Shown: one piece after another, positions 1 to 6,959 of the stretch
Numbering within the stretch: position 1 is the first letter of the stretch
How the letters are laid out: the number at the start of each line of letters is the position of its first letter
Assembly (NCBI GenBank): GCA_021767525.1
Contig: JAASTF010000065.1
Location: 1-12,844, forward strand
Reading direction: 5' to 3'
From: Paracoccaceae bacterium
Lineage (GTDB): Bacteria > Pseudomonadota > Alphaproteobacteria > Rhodobacterales > Rhodobacteraceae
Length of the DNA: 12,844 nucleotides
The notes under the pieces: model-generated
Seen by the model: only the letters and a program-made list of their open reading frames with translations
Database searches by the model: none
What the model was told of the DNA's origin: nothing
Position numbers and translations under genes: made by a program

Positions 1-1131
<1,131 letters not shown>

Positions 1132-1145
1132 GGCGGGGTTTCGCA

Positions 1146-1192
1146 GAAAACCTGCCCGCGGCGGCAGGTATGTTTTCGTCTGAAAACATACC
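1146..1192 (+). repeat. Two overlapping, competing inverted repeats in the tuf 3' UTR
   Basis: Hairpin A has arms CCTGCC (1151-1156) and GGCAGG (1163-1168). Hairpin B has perfect 11-bp arms GGTATGTTTTC (1167-1177) and GAAAACATACC (1182-1192) around a GTCT loop. The two share bases 1167-1168. The GAAAA at 1146-1150 can also pair with TTTTC at 1173-1177, so the middle segment can pair with either the left or the right segment. This resembles alternative RNA folds but lies after the tuf stop codon with no gene behind it. A repeat-family insertion or a 3'-end RNA stabiliser is equally possible. Confidence 0.75.
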
Positions 1193-1214
1193 GAGAGCCA
1201 GCTGATCGCGAATG

Positions 1215-1245
1215 AAAAGGCCGCCTTCGGGTGGCCTTTTTGTTT
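1215..1245 (+). terminator. Intrinsic terminator of tuf
   Basis: A GGCCGCC / TTCG / GGTGGCC hairpin (1219-1236, one G-U pair) with a stable UUCG tetraloop is followed by TTTTTGTTT (1237-1245). The preceding AAAA extends the stem by pairing with the T run. It would end tuf transcription about 85-105 nt after the stop codon. Confidence 0.92.
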
Positions 1246-1512
1246 GCGCGGATGCCCGCCCCCTCGCCAGCCGCTTTGTCGGCCTCTGCGCAATGATCAA
1301 GGTTTCGCGGACCTGGCTGGCATAAAGCGATGACCTCAAAAGAAGGCGCGGCCATCCGCTGCCCCCCCGTCGGTCTGTCACCGGATCGGGCCGGCAATCG
1401 GCGCGATGCAACCCTTGCGCCCGAACGCTCTGCCCGGCGCATCAACCGCCAGACACACCGCAGCGCGCCCAAGCGCCATGCAGGCCCCTGGCGCCCGGGC
1501 CAACGCAACCGA
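1246..1512. other. Spacer without a supported gene
   Basis: This GC-rich stretch lies between the tuf terminator and the next promoter. Short open frames exist on both strands (for example 1330-1539 plus and 1121-1411 minus), but none has a convincing ribosome binding site or a recognisable protein family. No tRNA fold or clear repeat was seen. Confidence 0.6.
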
Positions 1513-1540
1513 TTGTGCCGCCCGGATCGTCCGATATAGT
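1513..1540 (+). promoter_or_regulatory. Likely sigma-70 promoter for the acyl-CoA ligase
   Basis: TTGTGC (1513-1518) and TATAGT (1535-1540) are separated by 16 nt. The -10 box differs from consensus by one base. Transcription would begin near 1547, giving a leader of about 60 nt. The assignment rests on matching the consensus by eye. Confidence 0.6.
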
Positions 1541-1609
1541 TCCGCCTGACATGCGGGGAGGAGGGCGCCGTTCGCGGCCGGCACCGCTGCGAAACGGGGA
1601 GGGGAAATC

Positions 1610-3226
1610 GTGACCGGACAGGACAGGCACTGGACCAGCGGGCTGGGCGGCCCGTTGCAGCGTGAGACACATTACGACGGGCGGCAGATGCTGTGTTACG
1701 CCGAACGCCCCGCCACGTTGAACGATATGCTGGCCGCCCATCTGCGCGATTTTCCCGACCGCCCCGCGCTGGTCGAAGGGCGCCGCTTTAGCTATGCGCA
1801 GTTCGACACCGCGGTGGCCACCGTTGCCGCGCGGCTGGCCGATCAGGGCGTCGGCCGCGGCGCGCGCATCGCCATTTTGCTGACCAACCGCTGGCAATTC
1901 ATGATCACGCTTTTCGCGGCCTTCCGGCTGGGCGCTGTCGCCGTGCCGATGAACATTCGCCTGGCCAAGCCCGAGCTGCAGTTCCTGCTCGACGATTGCG
2001 GCGCCTCGGTGCTGGTGTTCCAGGCCGATGCTGCCGACATCCTGCCCGACGCCGCCGACCTGCCCGACCTGACCCTGCGCTATTGCGTTGACGGCACGCC
2101 GGGCGATGCCCGCCCCTTTGACGATCTGCTGCAAGGCGCGCCGCTGACCGGCGCCGCCCCCGCCGGGGAAGAGGACGTTGCCGTGATCCTCTACACCTCG
2201 GGCACCACCGGGCGGCCCAAGGGCGCGATGCTGACCCATCTGGGCATGATCCATTCCTCGATCAATTTCGCCCGCTGCCTCGGCCTGACCGAAAAGGATC
2301 GCGCCTTGACCGCCGTGCCGCTGTCGCATGTGACGGGCCTTGTGGCGGTGGCGCTGACGATCATGGCGGTGGGCGGCTGTGCCGTGCTGCTGCGCGACTC
2401 GTTCCAGCGGCAGGCGTTTCTTGACCTCGCCAGCCGCGAAAAGATCACCTATTCCATCCTCGTTCCCGCGATCTACAGCCTGATTGCCATGACGCCCGAG
2501 CTGGACGACACCGACCTGTCCAGCTGGCGTTTGGGCGCGTTCGGCGGTGCGCCGATGCCGGTCGCCACGATCGAACGGATCGGTCAGAAACTGCCGCAAC
2601 TGGCGCTGATCAACGCCTATGGCGCCACCGAAACCACCTCGCCCGCGACGATCATGCCGCTGTCGTGCTGGCGCGAAAACATGGACAGCGTGGGCCAGCC
2701 GGTGCCCTGCGGCCAGATCAAGGTGGTGGATGCCGACGGGCAAGAGGTGCCGCCCGGCACGCCCGGCGAATTGCTGATCGCGGGGCCGATGGTGGTGCCC
2801 GGCTATCACAACCGCCCCGAGGCGAACGCCAAGGATTTCGTCGATGGCTATTGGCGGTCGGGCGATATCGGCTCGATCGACGAGAACGGTTTCGTCCGGG
2901 TGTTCGACCGGCTGAAGGACATGATCAATCGCGGCGGGTTCAAGGTGTTCAGCGCCGAGGTCGAGGACAAGCTGAGCTATCACGACGCGGTGGCCGAATG
3001 CGCCATCATCGGCACGCCCGACCCGGTGCTGGGCGAACGGGTGCACGCCTTTGTCGTGCCCCGCGATGGTGTGACGGTGGACGAGGCCGACCTGCGCGCG
3101 TTCTGTGCTGAACGGTTGTCGGATTACAAACGCCCCGAGGCCTACACGATCCTGTCCGAACCGCTGCCGCGCAACAACAACGGCAAGATCCAGAAACAGG
3201 TGCTGCGGTCGATGCTGGGGCTCTAG
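1610..3226 (+). CDS. AMP-forming acyl-CoA synthetase/ligase (class I adenylate-forming enzyme)
   Basis: This 538-residue enzyme should activate a carboxylic acid to an acyl-AMP and then to its CoA thioester in the cytoplasm. The GTG start at 1610 is chosen because GGGGAGGGG (about 1596-1604) sits at good spacing just upstream and the length fits the family. The AMP-binding core shows the P-loop-like YTSGTTGRPKG (195-205), NAYGATETTSPA (335-346), the SGDIG ribose-contact motif (417-421) and the hinge DRLKDMINRGGFKVF (433-447). The C-terminal domain carries NNNGKIQK with the catalytic lysine at about 526. It is therefore complete with all key residues. The substrate cannot be read from sequence; the downstream meh-mct pair suggests a short dicarboxylic or branched acid, but the 477-nt spacer weakens this. 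There is no membrane segment or carrier-protein domain, so it is not an NRPS module. Confidence 0.93.
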   Translation: MTGQDRHWTSGLGGPLQRETHYDGRQMLCYAERPATLNDMLAAHLRDFPDRPALVEGRRFSYAQFDTAVATVAARLADQGVGRGARIAILLTNRWQFMITLFAAFRLGAVAVPMNIRLAKPELQFLLDDCGASVLVFQADAADILPDAADLPDLTLRYCVDGTPGDARPFDDLLQGAPLTGAAPAGEEDVAVILYTSGTTGRPKGAMLTHLGMIHSSINFARCLGLTEKDRALTAVPLSHVTGLVAVALTIMAVGGCAVLLRDSFQRQAFLDLASREKITYSILVPAIYSLIAMTPELDDTDLSSWRLGAFGGAPMPVATIERIGQKLPQLALINAYGATETTSPATIMPLSCWRENMDSVGQPVPCGQIKVVDADGQEVPPGTPGELLIAGPMVVPGYHNRPEANAKDFVDGYWRSGDIGSIDENGFVRVFDRLKDMINRGGFKVFSAEVEDKLSYHDAVAECAIIGTPDPVLGERVHAFVVPRDGVTVDEADLRAFCAERLSDYKRPEAYTILSEPLPRNNNGKIQKQVLRSMLGL

Positions 3227-3237
3227 CGATGCTGGTG

Positions 3238-3321
3238 GGGTGGGCCGTTCTGCCCACGACGCCACGCGGCATCATCGTATGCACGGGATGTGCATAGCTT
3301 GTGCATGGAATGTGCATACCG
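3238..3321. repeat. Modular intergenic repeat, copy 1 (hairpin plus 4 x 11-nt array)
   Basis: A hairpin GTGGGC/GCCCAC (3240-3245 with 3252-3257) is followed, after about 20 nt, by four direct repeats at exact 11-nt spacing starting at 3278, 3289, 3300 and 3311. Their first seven bases read TATGCAC, TGTGCAT, TGTGCAT, TGTGCAT. The element begins about 12 nt after the ligase stop codon. An 11-nt unit shifts frame at each copy, so it is not coding. Confidence 0.85.
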
Positions 3322-3339
3322 CGTTTCACGCCGCCCCTA

Positions 3340-3425
3340 GGGTGGGCAATCCTGCCCACCACGCCCCCCCCGGCGTCCTCGTATGCATGGGGTGTGCATG
3401 GCTTGTGCATTGGGTGTGTATCGCC
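3340..3425. repeat. Modular intergenic repeat, copy 2
   Basis: This has the same architecture and orientation as the copy at 3238-3321, about 100 nt further on. A hairpin with 8-bp arms GGTGGGCA (3341-3348) and TGCCCACC (3353-3360) is followed by 11-nt units starting at 3382, 3393, 3404 and 3415: TATGCAT, TGTGCAT, TGTGCAT, TGTGTAT. Two bases are inserted between hairpin and array compared with copy 1, and the hairpin loops differ while the arms stay paired. There is no T run after either hairpin, so intrinsic termination is unlikely. Confidence 0.85.
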
Positions 3426-3703
3426 ATTCCGGGCTGACAGGCAGATTCCGTATCCCGTCGCACACAACGCCTGATTTCACGGCATACGAATGTATTCGCA
3501 AAAAAATTGTGCAGGCTCTGGCGTTTCTGCGCCTGCGAAAGGATCGCGGATTTTCGATATGTTTTCAACACGCGCCGTCCCCGGTGCAGGTGCAGCATCG
3601 CGGTTCGGTATATCACGGTATACCGCTAAGTCATTAAAAACACTTGATTTTTTGTCCAATGCTCTGCCTTCTAAATGGGTATCGCCGCGAAAGGGAGGAC
3701 GGA
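3426..3703. other. Upstream region of the meh-mct unit, AT-richer than its surroundings
   Basis: No gene is supported here. Small dyads include CGAAT-GT-ATTCG (3487-3498) and a looser GCAGGC/GCCTGC pair in the 3510-3540 region. The stretch about 3627-3677 is markedly AT-rich for this genome and is the likely promoter region. No -35/-10 pair with correct spacing stands out: TTGATT at 3644-3649 has only poor -10 candidates downstream. Confidence 0.6.
3606..3625. promoter_or_regulatory. Palindromic operator candidate upstream of the hydratase gene
   Basis: CGGTATA (3606-3612) and TATACCG (3619-3625) form 7-bp arms around six bases. The right half, CGGTATACCG (3616-3625), is itself a perfect 10-bp palindrome, and CGGTATA occurs twice in direct orientation 10 bp apart. 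It sits about 80-100 bp before the ATG. GTATAC-centred sites are typical of GntR-family regulators, but no regulator gene is in the window, so the binding protein is unknown. Confidence 0.6.
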
Positions 3704-4552
3704 ATGGACCAGGTAAACGTCAAAGCATGGGAAGGCCGCACCGCCACCGAAACGGGTGGCATCACGCCCCTGATGGCCGCACAGATCCACGCCACGCTGG
3801 GCAGCCCGCGCCACGCCGCCCCTTCTGCCGGCGACCCTCTTCCGCCGCTCTGGCACTGGTGCGCCTTCCCCCCCACCGCCCCCATGGCCGAGCTTGGCCG
3901 CGACGGCCATCCCGCGACGGGCGGCTTCCTGCCCAAGCTGCGCCTGGACCGGCGCATGTGGGCGGGCGGCAGCCTGAACTTCTATGCCCCCCTGCGCGTC
4001 GGCGAGGGGATGGAGCGGCGCTCGTCCATCCGCTCGGTCGTCGAAAAGGATGGCAAGGCCGGGCCGATGGTGTTCGTCACCGTCGATCACGCGATCTATG
4101 GCGAGCGGGGCCTGGCGATCGAAGAACGCCAGGACATCGTTTACCTTGAAATTCCAGACAGTTACGCGCCGCCGAAAAAGATGCCGGTGCCGGAAAAGCC
4201 GGTGCTGCACAACGTGGTGCCGATGTCGGAAACGCTGCTGTTCCGCTACTCCGCGGTCACCTTCAACGCGCATCGCATCCATTACGATCTGGCCTATGCG
4301 CAAGAGGTCGAGCACTACCCCGGCCTGGTCGTCCACGGGCCGCTGCAGGCCACTCTGTTGATGCAGGCCGCTTGCGATCACATGGGCCGCCGCCCGGTGC
4401 AGTTCGATTTTCGCGGGGTGCACCCGATGTTCCACGGCGAGGCGCTGGATATCATGGCAACCGAGGACGAGGATGGCAGCCTGAGCCTTTGCACCGGCCA
4501 GGACGGCCACCAGGGCATGCAGGCCACCGCCATCTGGGAGGGCACGGTATGA
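3704..4552 (+). CDS. meh: MaoC/FAS1-type hot-dog hydratase, likely mesaconyl-C4-CoA (3-methylfumaryl-CoA) hydratase
   Basis: This 282-residue protein matches the HTD2 / FAS1-like dehydratase group that includes 3-methylfumaryl-CoA hydratase of the 3-hydroxypropionate bicycle, which adds water to mesaconyl-C4-CoA to give citramalyl-CoA. The ATG at 3704 is preferred over an in-frame ATG at 3644 because AGGGAGGA (3692-3699) sits just before it. The N-terminal hot-dog half has the family block from DPLPPLWHW (44-52) through GGFLP (73-77) and RRMWAGG (83-89). The C-terminal half holds FNAHRIHYD (187-195) and YPGLVVHGP (205-213), the hydratase active-site region. Its TGA overlaps the ATG of the CoA-transferase (ATGA), so the two are translationally coupled; that pairing is the main reason for the specific substrate. 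Related hydratases act on itaconyl-CoA or other enoyl-CoAs, which remain alternatives. Confidence 0.8.
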   Translation: MDQVNVKAWEGRTATETGGITPLMAAQIHATLGSPRHAAPSAGDPLPPLWHWCAFPPTAPMAELGRDGHPATGGFLPKLRLDRRMWAGGSLNFYAPLRVGEGMERRSSIRSVVEKDGKAGPMVFVTVDHAIYGERGLAIEERQDIVYLEIPDSYAPPKKMPVPEKPVLHNVVPMSETLLFRYSAVTFNAHRIHYDLAYAQEVEHYPGLVVHGPLQATLLMQAACDHMGRRPVQFDFRGVHPMFHGEALDIMATEDEDGSLSLCTGQDGHQGMQATAIWEGTV

Positions 4553-5790
4553 CCCAACTGCTGAAAGGAATGCGCGTTGTCGAAGGGTCGGCCTTTGTCG
4601 CGGTGCCGCTGGCGGGGATGACCCTGGCCCAAATGGGGGCCGAGGTGATCCGCTTTGACCGGATCGAGGGCGGGTTGGATGCCAACCGTATGCCGGTCGC
4701 GCCCAGCGGGCAAAGCCTGTTCTGGGCGGGGCTGAACAAGGGCAAGAAATCCATCGCCGTCGACATGAAATCGGCCGAGGGGCGCGAGCTGGTCACGCGG
4801 ATCATCACCGCCCCGGGTGACGATGCGGGCCTGTTTTTGACCAATCTTCGCGTGCGCGGCTGGATGGATTACGAAACCCTGTCGCAGTTCCGCAAGGATC
4901 TGATCATGGTCACGTTGATGGGCGATCGGCACGGCCGCCCGCAGGTGGATTACACCGTGAACCCCGCGCTTGGCATCCCCGATATCACCGGCCCCGAAGG
5001 CCACCCCGACCCGGTGGCCAACGCGCTGCCGGCCTGGGATTGCATCGCCGGCAACATGTGCGTCAGCGCCCTGCTGGCGGCTGAACGGCACCGCCTGCGC
5101 CACGGCGCCGGGCAGGACGTGGAAATCGCGCTGAAAGACGTGGCGGCGGCCATGCTGGGCAATCTTGGCATGATCGGCGACGCGGTGGTGAACCCCGAAG
5201 AACGCGGCAAGTCCGGCAACGCGCTTTATGGCGCTTACGGGCAGGATTTCGTCTGTGCCGATGGCAAGCGCGTGATGGTGATCGGCCTGACCGCGCGCCA
5301 GTGGAAAGGGTTGGTTTCCGCGACCGGCACCACCGACGCGATGGCGCGCCTGGCCACCCGCAAGGGCCGCGACCTGATGGACGAGGCCGTGCGCTGGGAG
5401 CTGCGCCACGAGATCACCGAGATCCTGCGCCCCTTCTTTGCCGCGCGCCGCGTGGACGAATTTGCCGACGATTTCAACAAGGCCGGGCTGACATGGTCGC
5501 AATTCCGCACCGTGAAAGAGGCGGTGGCCGAAGACCCGGACCTGTCCACCGACAACCCGATCTTCACCCAAATGGACCAACCCGGCCTGGGCCGCTTCCC
5601 GGTGCCTGGCTCGCCCATCAGTTTCTCGGCCGCGCCGCGCACACGGCCCGAACAGGCGCCCGCCCTTGGCGCGCATACCGAGGAAATCCTGGGCGACGTT
5701 GTGGGCATGTGCGACACCGAAATCGCCCAGCTTTTCGACAAGGGTGTGGTGCAAAGTCCCCGCTTTGCCACCAAGATCGCAGCCGAGTAG
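4549..5790 (+). CDS. mct: Family III CoA-transferase, likely mesaconyl-CoA C1-C4 CoA transferase (2-methylfumaryl-CoA isomerase)
   Basis: This is a 413-residue class III (CaiB/BaiF, formyl-CoA transferase type) enzyme. The N-terminal stretch MRVVEGSAFVAVPLAGMTLA (8-27), followed by QMGAEVIRFD and a GGLD segment (41-44), resembles Chloroflexus Mct as I remember it; that enzyme moves CoA within mesaconate from C1 to C4. Other shared segments are FWAGLNKGKKSIA (58-70), the LPAWD block with the probable catalytic aspartate at 164, HGAGQDVEIALKDV (185-198) and STDNP (333-337). The ATG at 4549 overlaps the hydratase stop; longer in-frame extension to 4372 lies inside that gene and lacks family similarity. 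With the hydratase it forms a two-step module from mesaconyl-C1-CoA to citramalyl-CoA. It could instead be an itaconate or succinyl-CoA:acid transferase. Confidence 0.82.
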   Translation: MTQLLKGMRVVEGSAFVAVPLAGMTLAQMGAEVIRFDRIEGGLDANRMPVAPSGQSLFWAGLNKGKKSIAVDMKSAEGRELVTRIITAPGDDAGLFLTNLRVRGWMDYETLSQFRKDLIMVTLMGDRHGRPQVDYTVNPALGIPDITGPEGHPDPVANALPAWDCIAGNMCVSALLAAERHRLRHGAGQDVEIALKDVAAAMLGNLGMIGDAVVNPEERGKSGNALYGAYGQDFVCADGKRVMVIGLTARQWKGLVSATGTTDAMARLATRKGRDLMDEAVRWELRHEITEILRPFFAARRVDEFADDFNKAGLTWSQFRTVKEAVAEDPDLSTDNPIFTQMDQPGLGRFPVPGSPISFSAAPRTRPEQAPALGAHTEEILGDVVGMCDTEIAQLFDKGVVQSPRFATKIAAE

Positions 5791-5810
5791 CCACCCGGCG
5801 GGCCTGCGCG

Positions 5811-5839
5811 TTGAACGGCCAACGGGGCTCTGCTAGCGT
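5811..5839 (+). promoter_or_regulatory. Likely promoter of the GSCFA-SGNH pair
   Basis: TTGAAC (5811-5816) and TAGCGT (5834-5839) are separated by 17 nt, with TGC just before the -10 box. Transcription would begin near 5846, in the middle of the palindrome described next, leaving a leader of about 50 nt. Identified by eye. Confidence 0.5.
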
Positions 5840-5868
5840 TTTCGTAACGAAAACGGGGCAGAACCCCG
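5823..5868. repeat. 46-nt palindrome across the -10 and start site
   Basis: The core CGTTTTCGT (5837-5845), A, ACGAAAACG (5847-5855) is a perfect 9-bp dyad. After a small 3/2-nt internal loop it continues as CGGGG-C-TCTGC (5823-5833) paired with GCAGA-A-CCCCG (5858-5868), with one mismatch. No T run follows, so it is not a normal terminator. Its position over a likely promoter suggests an operator or a leader-RNA hairpin. Confidence 0.75.
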
Positions 5869-5897
5869 CATAAGCGGTTCAAAGGTGCGGCCATCGG

Positions 5898-6959
5898 ATG
5901 AGCAATCCTTATGAAACCCTCGGGCCCCAGGCGTATTGGCGCCCCGCCGTGGCCGAGGCTGGGGCCTTCGGGCTGCAAGGTCTTTGGCAACCGCGCTTTC
6001 GCATTCTGCCCAAGCACAAGATCGTCACCGCAGGCAGCTGTTTTGCCCAGCATATCGGCCGGGCGCTCAGCGCGCGGGGCTATCACTGGTACGATGCCGA
6101 ACCGGCCCCGCCCTTCTTGCGCGAAGACGCGGCGCGGCAGTTCAACTATGGCATTTTCAGCTTTCGTACCGGCAACATCTATACGCCCAAGATGCTGCTG
6201 CAATGGCTGCAACTGGCCTTTGATGCGGGCGATGTGCCTGACGAGATCTGGGAAGAGGACGGCCGGTTCTACGACCCGCTGCGCCCCGTGATCGAGCCGG
6301 GCGGTTTTGCGTCCGAGGCCGAATTGCGCGCCGCACGGGCCGCCACCCTGGCCGCGATCCGCGACGCGGTGCAACAGGCCGATGTTTTCGTCTTTACGCT
6401 GGGCCTGACCGAAAGTTGGGAAAACGGCGAAACCGGCCTGCAATACGCGCTGTGCCCCGGCACGGTGAAGGGCGCGCAATTCGACCCCGACCGGCACGTG
6501 TTCCGCAACGGCGGCTTCCGCTCGCTCCACAAGGAATTGCAGGCCGCGCTAAGGCTGATGCGCCAGCACAACAAGGGGCTGCGCGTGCTGCTGACCGTGT
6601 CGCCCGTGCCGCTGACGGCGACGGCCTCGGGCAATCATGTGCTGACGGCCACGACCTATTCGAAATCGGTGTTGCGCGCGGTGGCGGGCCAGATGGTCGA
6701 GGATATGAAGACCGTCGATTACTTCCCGTCCTACGAAATCATCACCCACCCGATCTTTCGCGGCATGTTCTATGCGCCCAACATGCGCAGCGTGGAAAAG
6801 GCCGGTGTGGACACGGTGATGGGCCATTTCTTTGCCGATCAGGCCCGTGCCTTTGGCGCGCCCAAGACGCGCCAGCGCAAGAAAGTGCCGCCCGCCGCCC
6901 CAGCGGCCGAGGGCGAGGTGACATGCGAAGAGGAGTTGCTGGGTGCCTTCGCGAAATAA
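5898..6959 (+). CDS. GSCFA-domain protein of unknown function
   Basis: A 353-residue protein with the family-defining motif in TAGSCFAQHIG (44-54), in which the serine/cysteine pair at 47-48 is the likely active site. Further family-type segments are FNYGIFSFRTGNIYTP (82-97), FTLGLTESW (166-174), TVSPVPL (233-239), YFPSYEI (275-281) and MRSVEKAGVDTVMGHFF (296-312). GSCFA proteins are distant relatives of SGNH/GDSL esterases, but no reaction is established. There is no signal peptide or membrane segment, so it is probably cytoplasmic. The last 35 residues are basic, then Pro/Ala-rich, then acidic, and look like a flexible tail. The ATG at 5898 has a weak ribosome site (AAAGGTG, 5881-5887) and the N terminus starts close to the conserved domain, supporting it. 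The gene overlaps the next by 17 nt, so the products likely work together. Acyl or acetyl editing of a glycan is only a guess. Confidence 0.85.
   Translation: MSNPYETLGPQAYWRPAVAEAGAFGLQGLWQPRFRILPKHKIVTAGSCFAQHIGRALSARGYHWYDAEPAPPFLREDAARQFNYGIFSFRTGNIYTPKMLLQWLQLAFDAGDVPDEIWEEDGRFYDPLRPVIEPGGFASEAELRAARAATLAAIRDAVQQADVFVFTLGLTESWENGETGLQYALCPGTVKGAQFDPDRHVFRNGGFRSLHKELQAALRLMRQHNKGLRVLLTVSPVPLTATASGNHVLTATTYSKSVLRAVAGQMVEDMKTVDYFPSYEIITHPIFRGMFYAPNMRSVEKAGVDTVMGHFFADQARAFGAPKTRQRKKVPPAAPAAEGEVTCEEELLGAFAK

Noticed and set aside
1330..1539. Small plus-strand open frame of 69 codons in the tuf-ligase spacer
   Set aside because: No Shine-Dalgarno sequence, Arg/Pro-rich low-complexity translation, and it ends over the -10 box of the ligase promoter.
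1442..3265. Long open frame of 607 codons on the minus strand
   Set aside because: It lies opposite the acyl-CoA ligase, which has all catalytic motifs. The translation is His/Arg/Gln-rich low-complexity sequence typical of antisense frames at high GC.
3278..3425. Direct repeats considered as a CRISPR array or replication iterons
   Set aside because: The units are only 11 nt with four variable bases and no spacers, and there is no cas gene, replication initiator or parA nearby.
3383..3637. Short plus-strand frame beginning in repeat copy 2
   Set aside because: Its first third is the repeat array, which would read differently in copy 1 because the unit is not a multiple of three. There is no ribosome site and no recognisable product.
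5823..5868. Palindrome considered as the terminator of the CoA-transferase gene
   Set aside because: No T run follows on the plus strand (GCATAAGC) and the element overlaps a plausible promoter, so an operator is the better reading. Rho-dependent termination nearby cannot be excluded.
4378..6530. Overlapping minus-strand open frames opposite the CoA-transferase and GSCFA genes
   Set aside because: Same antisense composition bias, no ribosome sites or motifs, and the plus-strand genes are clearly real.
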